From Vibrio harveyi NBRC 15634 = ATCC 14126 = KCTC 12724 (GTDB lineage: Bacteria; Pseudomonadota; Gammaproteobacteria; Enterobacterales; Vibrionaceae), in contig NZ_BCUF01000023.1 of the NCBI RefSeq assembly GCF_001591145.1, forward strand, positions 21,827 through 85,826: a stretch of DNA of 64,000 nt, given 5' to 3'. Both the position numbers and the translations under genes were made by a program. Below are positions 54,044-62,997 of this stretch, piece after piece. The notes beneath the pieces were generated by a model. The model was not told where the DNA came from. It made no database searches and was given only the letters and a program-made list of their open reading frames with translations. Numbering within the stretch: the first letter of the stretch is position 1; every line of letters begins with the position of its first letter.

Positions 54044-55861
54044 ATGTCGCAATCAGTTTTGTCCCAAATTAATGTTTTTCCAGTCAAATCCGTCGGAGGC
54101 GTTGCGTTATCTTCCGCTTGGGTAGAAAAACAAGGATTGAGTTTTGATCGTCGATTTATGATTGCGACGTCAGATGGCTCAATGGTGACAGCTCGAAAGT
54201 TCCCTCAAATGGTGACCATCAAGTCCGCGCTGTTGCCAGACGGAGTGGTGTTTACCAGTCTTGGCGAAGAGCCACTAAAGATTCGCTATCAAGATTTCAA
54301 AATGCAGGAAGCACCTGCAACGGTTTGGAAAGACAGTTTTACAGCATATACCACCACGGATGAAGCGGATGATTGGTTTAGCAAAGTATTAGGTCTTCGC
54401 GTCGAGTTACTTTTTACTGGTGAGCAATCAAATCGCATAAGAGAGAAACTGGGTCACAACGTCAGCTTTGCCGATGGCTACCCAGTACTTGTCATCAGTG
54501 AGGCATCACTGGAAGAATTAAACCGCAGAAGCTCTGAGCTGCACTCAATGGATCAATTCCGAACCAACCTTGTGGTATCTGATACCAAGCCATTTGAAGA
54601 AGACTCATGGAAGCGTATTCGCATTGGCGAAGTGGAATTTGAATCAGTAAAACCATGTGAGCGATGTATTCTAACTACCGTTAATACTCAGCGAGGCACA
54701 TTTCGAGAAAGCAAAGAACCACTGAAGACATTGCAAGAGTTTCGTGCAAACGAGCGTGGGGGCGTGTTCTTCGGTCAAAACCTTGTTGCTCTGAACGAAG
54801 GCATTATTCGTTCTGGTGACAAAGTTGAAGTGCTGGAATACAAAGAGCCAGAGTTCTATCCAGACAACTCTCCTCAGCGAATGACGCTAACTTGTGTCGA
54901 ACGAGAAGAAATCGCACGCGACTTTGTCACCTTGTGGCTTGAGCCAAGCAAAGGTCAATTACCAACGTACTTACCGGGACAGCATTTACCTATTGAAGTG
55001 GATATAGACGGTAAGAAAGTAGGGCGTCGTTATACGCTGTCATCTAGCCCGTCTCGCCCGGGACGCTACGCAATTTCGGTGAAACGTGTTTCTGGTGGGC
55101 GCGTATCCAATGCTTTGCTTGACAACCTACAAGTGGGGGATGTTCTGGAAGCGGAAACACCAGATGGTCAATTTCATCTAAAAGAGCATTCTGTTCAGCC
55201 TCTATTGCTGTTATCTGCTGGTAGCGGCGTAACACCAATGCTGTCGATGGTTCGTTATTTGGCTGATCACAACCAACTCGATGATGTGGTGTTCTACCAT
55301 CAGTGCAGCAGCGAGATTGATATTCCGTGCAAAGATGAGTTAAACGAGTTAAAGCGCCAACACCCGGGGTTGGATGTAAAGATCTGCTTAACGCAACCTG
55401 CGATAGATTGGTTTGGTCTTAAGGGGCGAATCAGTCTATCTCATATAAAACAGATCAAAGATGTTGAACAGCGCCAAGTGTTTGTTTGTGGTCCTGACGG
55501 CTTTATGCAAAAGGCGAAAAACCTATTGTTTAAGAAGGGTCTCCCAGAAGACAATTATCATCAAGAAGCATTTGGTGTTGCAGCGACAAAAGCTAAGCCA
55601 GAGAAAGGTGTTGAGATTGAATTCAACGGCTTTAAGTTGATGGGTAACAACCAACAAACGTTACTTGAACAAGTTGAGAATGCCGGTAAAAGTATTACCA
55701 ATAGTTGTCGTGCGGGCTTGTGTGGTGTTTGTAAGGTTCAATTAGAATCAGGACAGGTAGAGCATCCTGACGTGCCTGCACTGAGCGCAGAAGAGCGCGC
55801 GATGGGTAAAGTGCTCGCGTGTTGTGCTATTCCAGAAACGGATGTGACGCTAACAGACTAA
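54044..55861 (+). CDS. MOSC - ferredoxin reductase - 2Fe-2S fusion protein (YcbX-like)
   Basis: The 605-residue protein has an N-terminal MOSC_N barrel (1-120) and MOSC domain (about 125-265; KPCERCILTTVNTQRGTF with the molybdenum-binding Cys region), then a FAD domain (about 280-385; RRYTLSSSPSRPGRYAIS), an NAD domain (LLLSAGSGVTPMLSMVRYL, about 388) and a C-terminal 2Fe-2S ferredoxin (CRAGLCGVCKV and a last Cys in LACCAI). E. coli YcbX has only the MOSC and ferredoxin parts and reduces N-hydroxylated bases. Here the reductase is built in, so the protein may be self-sufficient with NAD(P)H. Confidence 0.88.
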   Translation: MSQSVLSQINVFPVKSVGGVALSSAWVEKQGLSFDRRFMIATSDGSMVTARKFPQMVTIKSALLPDGVVFTSLGEEPLKIRYQDFKMQEAPATVWKDSFTAYTTTDEADDWFSKVLGLRVELLFTGEQSNRIREKLGHNVSFADGYPVLVISEASLEELNRRSSELHSMDQFRTNLVVSDTKPFEEDSWKRIRIGEVEFESVKPCERCILTTVNTQRGTFRESKEPLKTLQEFRANERGGVFFGQNLVALNEGIIRSGDKVEVLEYKEPEFYPDNSPQRMTLTCVEREEIARDFVTLWLEPSKGQLPTYLPGQHLPIEVDIDGKKVGRRYTLSSSPSRPGRYAISVKRVSGGRVSNALLDNLQVGDVLEAETPDGQFHLKEHSVQPLLLLSAGSGVTPMLSMVRYLADHNQLDDVVFYHQCSSEIDIPCKDELNELKRQHPGLDVKICLTQPAIDWFGLKGRISLSHIKQIKDVEQRQVFVCGPDGFMQKAKNLLFKKGLPEDNYHQEAFGVAATKAKPEKGVEIEFNGFKLMGNNQQTLLEQVENAGKSITNSCRAGLCGVCKVQLESGQVEHPDVPALSAEERAMGKVLACCAIPETDVTLTD

Positions 55862-55899
55862 CGTTGCTGAGCATAAACACTGCTTGTAACAAGCAAACA

Positions 55900-55928
55900 A
55901 AAACGCCGCTAAATTAGCGGCGTTTTTA
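55900..55928. terminator. Terminator between the MOSC fusion gene and nadE
   Basis: Stem AAAACGCCGCTAA / TTAGCGGCGTTTT with a one-base loop centre, then T. It is bidirectional between convergent genes. Confidence 0.88.
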
Positions 55929-55978
55929 TATATTGCTGAACGATTTAAAAACGAATCGTTCACGTGCACAATTGTGAT

Positions 55979-56809
55979 TTAGTCGTAGATCGTTGGGATC
56001 GGCTGACGCTTGTGCTGAGTCATTTTGTAGATAGCCACAAGGCGCTCGCTGACTTCTTGAGATACTGGCTTGCCTTCTAGGAAGTCATCGATTTGTTCGT
56101 AAGTTAAACTCAGAGCATCTTCATCAGCTTTTTGAGGATCAAGCTCTTCTAAGTCTGCCGTTGGTACTTTCTTAACAAGTTGCTCAGGTGCACCCAATGT
56201 TGCTGCAACTTCGCGAACTTGACGTTTGCTCAAGCCGAATAGTGGTGCCATATCGCACGCGCCATCACCGAACTTAGTGTAAAAACCAGTGATGTTTTCT
56301 GCTGAGTGATCAGTACCAAGAACCAAGCCACCAACGTAACCAGCAATTTCGTATTGAGCGACCATGCGTGCACGCGCTTTTACGTTACCCTTCACGAAGT
56401 CCACTTTTGCAGCATCCGTTGGAAGAAGGTCTGTTCCTTCAAGTGCGACGTGAGAAGCGGCATGGAGACCATCGACACCAGCTTTAATGTTTACTGATAC
56501 AGAGTGCGTTGGTTGGATGAAAGAAAGTGCGAGCTGTGCTTCATCTTCGTCTTTTTGTTCGCCATAAGGCAAACGAACAGCGATAAACTGGTAGTTGTTG
56601 TCACCAGCTTCTTCGTTTAGTTGGTCTACAGCCAGTTGAGCCAAGCGACCACATGTCGTTGAGTCAACGCCACCGCTAATGCCAAGAACAAGAGACTTAC
56701 AGCCTGCTTCTTGCAATTTACGCTTAATAAAAGCGACACGGCGTTCAATTTCGAAATGCGGATCGATAGAAGGGAGTACTCGCATTTCATCGCGGATGGA
56801 TTGTTCCAT
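55979..56809 (-). CDS. nadE: NAD synthetase, ammonia-dependent
   Basis: The 276-residue enzyme adds ammonia to nicotinate adenine dinucleotide. The ATP-pyrophosphatase loop [16 protein letters not shown] (about 43-58), the [16 protein letters not shown] segment (about 140) and [20 protein letters not shown] (about 165-184) agree with E. coli NadE. It is divergent to a NadD-like gene, suggesting a NAD-recycling function shared by both. Confidence 0.95.
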   Translation of the reverse strand: MEQSIRDEMRVLPSIDPHFEIERRVAFIKRKLQEAGCKSLVLGISGGVDSTTCGRLAQLAVDQLNEEAGDNNYQFIAVRLPYGEQKDEDEAQLALSFIQPTHSVSVNIKAGVDGLHAASHVALEGTDLLPTDAAKVDFVKGNVKARARMVAQYEIAGYVGGLVLGTDHSAENITGFYTKFGDGACDMAPLFGLSKRQVREVAATLGAPEQLVKKVPTADLEELDPQKADEDALSLTYEQIDDFLEGKPVSQEVSERLVAIYKMTQHKRQPIPTIYD

Positions 56810-56877
56810 TTAGGGTTCCTTTTCCTGCAAATATGTACGACACCAAGTGAGTGTGAATAAATTCATACTGTCGCAGG

Positions 56878-56928
56878 CGTTTATAGTTCACAAATGGCGA
56901 TAAACCATGCAGTTGATGTCTATAAACG
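56878..56928. promoter_or_regulatory. Inverted repeat in the nadE / nadD-like divergent promoter
   Basis: CGTTTATAG (56878-56886) and CTATAAACG (56920-56928) are exact reverse complements separated by 33 bp. They could be paired sites for a regulator of NAD genes or the stem of a long loop. Confidence 0.45.
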
Positions 56929-57019
56929 TCGCTTTAGTGTCAAAAAGCTCTAAAGATTAGTAGTATCATACCGAATTCATCGGATTAGAAAACTCTCTTC
57001 AACCAGGTAATCACCGGAT

Positions 57020-57541
57020 ATGAAAAAAATCGCCGTTTTTGGCAGCGCATTTAACCCACCAAGCTTAGGTCACAAGAGTGTGATCGAGTCACTGAGCCAC
57101 TTTGATCTTGTGCTACTAGAACCAAGCATTGCACACGCTTGGGGCAAAAATATGTTGGATTACCCAATTCGGTGCAAACTGGTTGATGCCTTTATTAAAG
57201 ACATGGGGCTTTCTAATGTTCAACGCTCAGACCTTGAGCAAACTTTGTACCAACCAGGACAAAGTGTGACGACTTTTGCGTTATTAGAAAAAATTCAAGA
57301 AATCCACACGCAAGCCGATATAACTTTTGTCATTGGTCCTGATAATTTCTTCAAATTTGCTAAATTTTACAAAGCAGAAGAAATTACGGAACGTTGGACT
57401 GTGATGGCATGCCCTGAGAGAGTGAAAATCAGGAGCACCGATATTCGCAATGCATTGCTCGAAGGTAACGATATTAGCGGGTATACAACATCAACGGTCA
57501 GTGAATTATTGCTAAGCGAAGGCTTATATAAACAATCGTAA
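57020..57541 (+). CDS. NadD-like nicotinate/nicotinamide nucleotide adenylyltransferase
   Basis: The 173-residue protein has the nucleotidyltransferase alpha/beta phosphodiesterase fold: VFGSAFNPPSLGHKSVIE (1-22 region) and IRSTDIRNALLEG (about 138-150), matching the (H/S)xGH and ISSTxxR motifs. In the first motif the usual first His is Ser (FNPPSLGH). It should transfer AMP to nicotinate or nicotinamide mononucleotide. It is shorter than E. coli NadD (213). It is divergent to nadE. The true NadD probably lies elsewhere, so this may be a salvage paralogue. Confidence 0.85.
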   Translation: MKKIAVFGSAFNPPSLGHKSVIESLSHFDLVLLEPSIAHAWGKNMLDYPIRCKLVDAFIKDMGLSNVQRSDLEQTLYQPGQSVTTFALLEKIQEIHTQADITFVIGPDNFFKFAKFYKAEEITERWTVMACPERVKIRSTDIRNALLEGNDISGYTTSTVSELLLSEGLYKQS

Positions 57542-57567
57542 TCTGAGAACTGAGAGGTCAGGTTTTC

Positions 57568-58050
57568 ATGGTCAGAATCGTCGTACTTAGTGCATGCGCA
57601 ATGCTTGTGGCAACACAGGCGAGTTCCGCATGTAACTATTTATCTGATCGTTCCGTTGTATTTGCTGATAACACCATGCCAGTTTGTGAAGACATCTTTG
57701 ACAGTGTTGGCGTTCTTAGCATCGATACGCTCAATTGGTATACCGCAGAAAAACAGATAGAAGGTCCGATAGAAAGTTACTGGGATCAATGGGCGTTCAA
57801 GTCTGAAGACTCTCCAATACTTACTCAAAATTTAGATAGTAACTATTTTGGGCTCGGGTTATGGATGCCAGAAGAATTGCGTGATGATGAAGCCAAAATG
57901 AGTACAGAAGAGTGGCTGAGAAGTCATGGCTTAATGTTCAGCATCGGCTTTGGTGACAAGAACGGCAGTGAACCACGAATGCGTGTTGATTACCGCTGGC
58001 ATGAATACTATGACGCTGATTGGATGATGCAGATCGAAGTACCGTTTTAA
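57568..58050 (+). CDS. Exported protein of unknown function
   Basis: The 160-residue protein has a signal peptide (about 1-20, ending TQASSA), two Cys soon after (CNYLS and VCEDI) that may form a disulfide, and an acidic, aromatic-rich C-terminal half (YWDQWAF, WMPEELRDDEAKMSTEEWL, VDYRWHEYYDADWMM). It follows the NadD-like gene by 26 bp, so it may be in its operon. No family recognised. Confidence 0.65.
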   Translation: MVRIVVLSACAMLVATQASSACNYLSDRSVVFADNTMPVCEDIFDSVGVLSIDTLNWYTAEKQIEGPIESYWDQWAFKSEDSPILTQNLDSNYFGLGLWMPEELRDDEAKMSTEEWLRSHGLMFSIGFGDKNGSEPRMRVDYRWHEYYDADWMMQIEVPF

Positions 58051-58065
58051 TATTCGAATCAAAAT

Positions 58066-58095
58066 AAAAAGGACGCACATTGATGCGTCCTTTTT
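58066..58095. terminator. Bidirectional terminator after the exported protein
   Basis: AAAAAGGACGCA / TGCGTCCTTTTT stem with a short loop; convergent genes on both sides. Confidence 0.85.
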
Positions 58096-58117
58096 GTATT
58101 CTATTGCGACTTACCCT

Positions 58118-58726
58118 TTATAGCGCTTCCCCAAACACCAAAAAGCAAAGCTGTTCGTATTCTTCTTCATTGTCGTTAAATAGCTTCGCAACGATATCCG
58201 CTTGTTTTTTGCCGGATAACTTCATCTTGCGTGCTTCTCGAAGCGTTAATACTAGACAAAGCTCAATGGAAATCTGAGATTCACAGCCTGGTTTCCACTT
58301 ATTGATAGAATCCGTTAATGCTGAACTGGTAAGCATTGGTTTGAGTGTTAGCACTTCGTGTTTCACAACCGCTAGCAAGTCGAGTTGATGTTCACTGCGT
58401 GCTTTTGTCATCACCAACTTTTCAATCAGCGCTGACAATAACACTGGTAGTTTCACGTAGCCTGCTTGTTGAGCAAATGCATCAGTTAAGCGCACAGAGA
58501 AGTCACAGCGAGTTACTCGTGTGTTAGGTAAAAAGGTGAGGGAGCTCAAACATCCCTGAGGAATCCAGAAGTGTTGACCCGGTTCAATGGCATACTCATG
58601 TTTACCCAATTTAATGATCGCCAAACCTTCCACTACTGATAGCAAGCTGTGTTTTAGCGCTTTTTTACGCGCAGCAACATTAAGAAAAGGGTAATTAGCG
58701 TCGTGAAATTCAATTGCGTAGTTCAT
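58118..58726 (-). CDS. Cupin-domain AraC-like regulator, reduced DNA-binding part
   Basis: The 202-residue protein has an N-terminal AraC-type cupin (LLSVVEGLAIIKLGKHEYAI, GQHFWIPQGCLSSLTFLPNT). After it there are about 110 helical residues, but no clear second HTH with the usual AraC C-terminal signature; only ELCLVLTLREARKMKLSGKK, near the end, resembles the first HTH. It may be a shortened AraC protein or a sensor that pairs with another regulator. Confidence 0.6.
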   Translation of the reverse strand: MNYAIEFHDANYPFLNVAARKKALKHSLLSVVEGLAIIKLGKHEYAIEPGQHFWIPQGCLSSLTFLPNTRVTRCDFSVRLTDAFAQQAGYVKLPVLLSALIEKLVMTKARSEHQLDLLAVVKHEVLTLKPMLTSSALTDSINKWKPGCESQISIELCLVLTLREARKMKLSGKKQADIVAKLFNDNEEEYEQLCFLVFGEAL

Positions 58727-58918
58727 TGTGAATACCAGAGTTTTTGGGGCGCTAAGGGTAACGCTAAACCCCTAAATTGCCAACCGGATAACAGATTTTT
58801 TTGCGAATAGAAATTGTAATGCTACTGGTATGACCATGTTAAAAGTATGGTCTGAAATGCTGCGGGTTGGCAAAACAATGCGTAAAATGTGCCAGCTTTT
58901 TTTGAAATGAATTGAATA

Positions 58919-60025
58919 ATGACTGCCAATAACGATCCTTATATTGAAATTCGTCCATACAACGACGAAGAAATTCCAGCTGCGCTGGACCGCCTGATCA
59001 AAGACGATGAGTTTATCAGTGCGATTTTAAACCACCGTTTTGCAAACAAAGCGGCGTGGTTCAAAACACTCATGAGTCCGATTATCCGTGTCTACTTAAA
59101 AGCGAAGTGGAGTAAACTGGATTCTGTGGAAGCCATTCAGCTAGAAGTGAAGAAGTACCTTAAAGACACGCTAGATACGACTACTGACGGAGTTACTTTT
59201 TCTGGTTTGGACAAACTCGACAAGAACACATCGTACTTGTTTGTCTCTAATCACCGCGATATCGCAATGGACCCCGCGCTTGTTAACTTTGGTTTACATC
59301 AAACAGACCACCGTACAGTGCGTATTGCGATTGGTGATAACCTGCTTAAGAAACCTTGTGCGACGGAGCTAATGAGGCTCAACAAGAGCTTTATCGTAAA
59401 ACGTTCTGCGAAAGCACCACGTGAAATGATGAAAGCGCTTGGTCTACTGTCGGGCTATATCAAGCACTCTTTAGATACCGGTAACTCAATCTGGATTGCG
59501 CAAAAAGAAGGTCGTGCGAAAGACGGTAATGATTTCACTGACCCAGCAATCTTGAAGATGTTCCATGTTGAAGGTCGTAAGCAAAAAATCAGCTTTGGTG
59601 AATACACTCGTTCACTGAAGATTGTGCCTGTTTCTATCTCTTACCAAAATGACCCTTGTGATATTGCAAAAGCTAAAGAACTGTATGAAAAAGCAGAGAA
59701 CGGCAGTTATGAAAAAGGTGAGTTTGAAGATATTGAAAGCATCATCCAAGGTATCGTGGGTTACAAAGGTAAAGTGCATGTCGCATTTGGTGATGTGATC
59801 GATCAAGAGTTCGAGACGCCGGATGAGTTGGCAAACGAAATCGATCGCCAAATCCACAATAACTACCGCGTATTCCCTATCAACTTGCTCGCTGCGGGTC
59901 GTGAAGACGAATCGATCACTGAGTCAGTAAAATCTCAGTTGCAAGAGAAACTTGAACAGCTACCGACAGGTGCGCACAGTTACTTGGTTGCAAGTTACGC
60001 TAACCCAGTAAATAACCAAGAATAA
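58919..60025 (+). CDS. PlsC-type glycerol acyltransferase
   Basis: The 368-residue protein has the acyltransferase motifs of the family: the H-x4-D in SYLFVSNHRDIAMDPALVNF-like segment (about 106-125), followed by KSFIVKRSAKAPREMM (motif II) and IWIAQKEGRAKDGND (motif III, about 195). It transfers a fatty acyl group to a lysophospholipid or related acceptor. It is much longer than PlsC (about 245), with an extra C-terminal domain, so its acceptor may differ. No membrane segments are obvious. It stands alone. Confidence 0.85.
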   Translation: MTANNDPYIEIRPYNDEEIPAALDRLIKDDEFISAILNHRFANKAAWFKTLMSPIIRVYLKAKWSKLDSVEAIQLEVKKYLKDTLDTTTDGVTFSGLDKLDKNTSYLFVSNHRDIAMDPALVNFGLHQTDHRTVRIAIGDNLLKKPCATELMRLNKSFIVKRSAKAPREMMKALGLLSGYIKHSLDTGNSIWIAQKEGRAKDGNDFTDPAILKMFHVEGRKQKISFGEYTRSLKIVPVSISYQNDPCDIAKAKELYEKAENGSYEKGEFEDIESIIQGIVGYKGKVHVAFGDVIDQEFETPDELANEIDRQIHNNYRVFPINLLAAGREDESITESVKSQLQEKLEQLPTGAHSYLVASYANPVNNQE

Positions 60026-60150
60026 CCTTGCTATTGTCCATTGCGCGAAGTAGCAATGGACATTCAATTGCGAGGAACGGGACCTAATCGGAATCTATCT
60101 CAGGCGTGTTATTTGTTAGATTCTGAGCTCGTTCCTCACTTCAATTACTT

Positions 60151-60750
60151 TTATGGTGCAACCGCACCGCCTAAGGTCAAATTCGTTGGCCACTTTGTCA
60201 CTCGATTTCCTCCCAAGAAGATGTTGCCTTTGACTGTCATGGTGTCAGGAAATGTTGTGACCTTTGAACCTCCTATATAGAGGTTACCATCCACCACCAA
60301 TCCTTCTGGTAGTTCGGTCAATGGTGTCCGAATGACGCTCAAGTCGCCTTTTACTCTTAGTCTTGCTGGTAGGTTAGTTAACGGGGTATCGGTTAAATTC
60401 AAATAACCACCCAGTTTTACACCGCGAGGCCAGCGTTCAACTTTACTACCAAGCAAATTTGCATAGCCTTTAATTTTAACTCCAGGTCTTATCGTTTTGA
60501 GGGCGCTATTCGTTGCTTCAAGGCTGCCTTGAACATCGAGTCCTTTAGGAAGTTTAGTAATCGGTGTCTGGGAAATATTGAGGTTTCCTTTTACGACAAG
60601 ACCATCAGGTAGGGTCGTATAGGGCTTGTTGCGGAGATCGATATTACCGTAGTTGTCGGTATGACCGAATTTAGCATAGTAATCAAGCTCGTAAGCGATA
60701 GAAGAGCTCGAGAAAAACACCAGAGCTAATAAAAGAGGGAAAATGCGCAT
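60151..60750 (-). CDS. Exported solenoid protein built of 20-residue repeats
   Basis: From ATG 60750 the protein has 199 residues: a signal peptide (about 1-19, ending SIA), a short cap, then seven consecutive repeats of exactly 20 residues plus a partial eighth, with consensus LPxGLxVxGxLxLxxTxLTx, for example LPDGLVVKGNLNISQTPITK and LPEGLVVDGNLYIGGSKVTT. Such short, regular repeats fold as a beta-solenoid or LRR-like helix. No catalytic site is visible, so binding to a surface or to a partner is likely. No neighbour suggests a function. Confidence 0.8.
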   Translation of the reverse strand: MRIFPLLLALVFFSSSSIAYELDYYAKFGHTDNYGNIDLRNKPYTTLPDGLVVKGNLNISQTPITKLPKGLDVQGSLEATNSALKTIRPGVKIKGYANLLGSKVERWPRGVKLGGYLNLTDTPLTNLPARLRVKGDLSVIRTPLTELPEGLVVDGNLYIGGSKVTTFPDTMTVKGNIFLGGNRVTKWPTNLTLGGAVAP

Positions 60751-60897
60751 AGCAACCACAGTATTGGTAAAAGCGAGAAAAGGATAACGTAAAGCTTGGG
60801 GGGCTGCTACCTATCCATGTCTCAAGAATATGAGATGCTGCCAAGAACTGAAAGCACTTCTTTGTTAGTTTTATGGCTCTTCATTAAGGGGATATTC

Positions 60898-61170
60898 ATG
60901 AACGTAAGATCGATTTCTGTTTTGCTTGCAAGCGTTGCTGCTGTTTTATCAAGTTTTGCGATGGCGAAATCCTATAATACGCCAGATTCAAAAGCGTTAG
61001 TGGTGGCAGACGGTAAGCTAGGGCAGCGTGTTTGTTACTATGACGACAAAGCCTACACTACTGGGGCAGTGCTAAACGTAGATGGGGTGCTACTGATGTG
61101 TACCGATGAAAATGATTTTGAAACTAATGGCTCGTTGAAGTGGGTTGTGTTTCAGAAAGACAAGAAATAG
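60898..61170 (+). CDS. DUF1496 small exported protein (YnfD-like)
   Basis: From ATG 60898 the protein has 90 residues: a signal peptide (about 1-23, ending SFAMA) and the DUF1496 motif RVCYYDDKAYTTGAVLNVDG, then LLMCTDEND and GSLKWVVFQ, with two Cys that probably form a disulfide. GGGG/AAGGGG before the ATG serves as the ribosome site. Function of the family is unknown. The longer upstream frame is not likely to be used. Confidence 0.85.
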   Translation: MNVRSISVLLASVAAVLSSFAMAKSYNTPDSKALVVADGKLGQRVCYYDDKAYTTGAVLNVDGVLLMCTDENDFETNGSLKWVVFQKDKK

Positions 61171-61187
61171 ATAGGTTCATCAGAGAT

Positions 61188-61216
61188 CAAAAAAGCGAGC
61201 TGGATGCTCGCTTTTA
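61188..61216. terminator. Bidirectional terminator between DUF1496 and YfcZ-like genes
   Basis: Stem AAAAGCGAGC / GCTCGCTTTT (61191-61200 with 61206-61215) with A and T runs on the two sides. Confidence 0.85.
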
Positions 61217-61242
61217 CCTATCTAACGATGAAATATCGACGA

Positions 61243-61542
61243 TTAACGCGCTAGAGAGCGAGTCTTAAGTTCGAAGATTAGCTTTTCAGCGCTTACTTCA
61301 AACTTGAATCGAGCAGTAAGCTCTTTCGAATCTTCCGTTAGTTCAGAAACGTTGTATTCAACGCCTGCACAAACTTGTTTTGCTAGTTCGATGTATTTCG
61401 CCAACTCAGCTTCAAGTGCTGCTTTAGTCTCTGCGAAAATCGTTACGTCAGCGACATCGTCGCCTTCTTTGATGATAAAACCCATTTCACCAGCGCAACC
61501 GCAAGCTTCACATACTTGGTTTTCTTCTAATTCGACACTCAT
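61243..61542 (-). CDS. YfcZ/YiiS-family protein (DUF406)
   Basis: The 99-residue protein has the N-terminal CEACGCAGEMGFII motif and the rest KAALEAELAKYIELAKQV and LTARFKFEVSAEKLIFELK typical of YfcZ/YiiS. The conserved Cys cluster may bind metal. Function is unknown; E. coli homologues are cytoplasmic. Confidence 0.88.
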   Translation of the reverse strand: MSVELEENQVCEACGCAGEMGFIIKEGDDVADVTIFAETKAALEAELAKYIELAKQVCAGVEYNVSELTEDSKELTARFKFEVSAEKLIFELKTRSLAR

Positions 61543-62070
61543 AACGAATCCTCTTGTAAATACTGTCAGTATTCTATCAGGTATTTGATCTCTATCTACA
61601 AAAATGAATGATTTTGGATAAAAAAAGGACAGTATGTTATGTTGTTAATGGAGGGTTAACTAATTTTATTAGAACTTCCTTAAGGAAATTAGTGTGATAT
61701 GTATCAATATTTAAAATCAATTAACCTAGATATTCGTGAGATTTCTGTCAGGTGAGTTGAACTGGGGTTCAATTTATAAGACTATTTCCGGATTAATTAT
61801 TTTTACATAATTATCATTCTTAGCCTGAGAATAGTTTCGATGAATGATTTGGTGCAAGGTTTTGATGGAGTGGACTTTTCGCCATATTTTGAGTCACATG
61901 TATTGACAGAAATATCACTGTAAATTGCACGTTACGCAGTGCAGTTTAGTTATGATTGGTCCTCTAACTTTGATGTTTGAGGTATACAGTACATAATGCT
62001 GAGGATGATTTTCATTCTGGCCTCATTTAATTGTGAGTTAGATGGATTTACAAAGAGAAGAGCTTAAAAT
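61543..62070. promoter_or_regulatory. Upstream region of the LuxT-like gene
   Basis: About 530 bp without a gene between two divergent genes. It is AT-rich; TTGACA at about 61902 may be a -35 element, but a matching -10 at normal distance is not clear. No further features seen. Confidence 0.4.
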
Positions 62071-62532
62071 ATGCCAAAGCGTAGTAAAGAAGATACCGAA
62101 ATCACTATCCAGAAGATCATGGATGCCGTTGTTGATCAGCTTCTGAGACTTGGTTATGACAAAATGTCTTACACCACGTTAAGCCAGCAGACAGGTGTAT
62201 CGCGTACAGGTATTAGCCACCATTTCCCTAAGAAAACGGACTTTACCGCCGCTTTAGACGGTCGTATTTTCAAAATGTTCGTTGAACATCTAGAATTCGA
62301 TAAAGGTCTAGAAGCGTTTTCAAAGAGCTGGATCACGGCTCTAGAAGACTCTGAATTCTTAGCGATTTTGCGTCTATTATTCCACCATATTGTTACTTCT
62401 GAGAGCGCGCACGAGTTTGCGGCAAACGGCATTGATCGTTTGTACAAAATGGCTGAGAGCCAGTTTGGCGCAGGCAGTGACAAAGAGCTAGAGTGGTTGA
62501 TTGGTCGCTCATTGATCCAAATGAGCAAGTAA
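62071..62532 (+). CDS. luxT: TetR-family regulator, LuxT/SwrT-type
   Basis: The 153-residue protein (about 17 kDa) has an N-terminal TetR HTH (ITIQKIMDAVVDQLLRLGYD, MSYTTLSQQTGVSRTGISHHFPKKTDF, in separate parts) and a short C-terminal domain. The sequence and small size agree with LuxT of V. harveyi and SwrT of V. parahaemolyticus as I remember them; these affect quorum-sensing output, swarming and siderophore genes. The usual TetR_C length is not reached, so it may have a small or no ligand pocket. A terminator follows at 62585-62620. It has a 530-bp upstream region. Confidence 0.75.
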   Translation: MPKRSKEDTEITIQKIMDAVVDQLLRLGYDKMSYTTLSQQTGVSRTGISHHFPKKTDFTAALDGRIFKMFVEHLEFDKGLEAFSKSWITALEDSEFLAILRLLFHHIVTSESAHEFAANGIDRLYKMAESQFGAGSDKELEWLIGRSLIQMSK

Positions 62533-62997
62533 CACCACAGTAAATAGCTAAAACCAAGAGGCTGTTTGGCTCTTGAGTGTGTTTAGACCTGATTTCAAAG
62601 TGTTTGAAGTCAGGTCTTTTAATTTCTTTATGTTGGTGTTTAGCCAACGTTTTTGCTTTCTATCTTTCTCATTAAACGCACCATGTTTGATGGCATTAAC
62701 CTTTTCCTATCTCCTCTAGACTTCACCCCATCATCTCTTTTCTTTGCTGCCTATCGAGTCGACGATCTTCATACATTGACAGCAGGAATGTAATGTATGT
62801 ATGGCGTCAGACAATGAGTTCATTTACAAATTTGCGTCGTCATTTATTCCTTTTTTCAAAATAATCTTACTGTCTGTTTTGTTATTTTTTTGTCATAGAG
62901 AGTTATCGAGCGCAAAGAATTCATGCACTTCGGTTGGAAACTGCGCCAATCTGTTCTTATGCTGAATAATAACCTCAAGTTATTAACGAAGTGGAAC
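62533..62997. other. Intergenic region with the luxT-like terminator
   Basis: The hairpin AGACCTGA ... TCAGGTCT (62585-62592 with 62610-62617, inner TTTCAAA/TTTGAAG pairing) followed by TTTT lies 53 bp after the stop of the TetR gene. The remaining 380 bp up to the LysR start hold no gene and must contain its promoter. Confidence 0.7.

Noticed and set aside
60041..60280. A 79-residue plus-strand frame after the acyltransferase gene
   Set aside because: It lies mostly opposite the repeat protein gene, has no ribosome site and no recognisable domain; it is a shadow frame.
61800..61825. Fur-box-like sequence ATAATTATCATT upstream of the luxT-like gene
   Set aside because: Only a partial match without a symmetric half; too common in AT-rich DNA.
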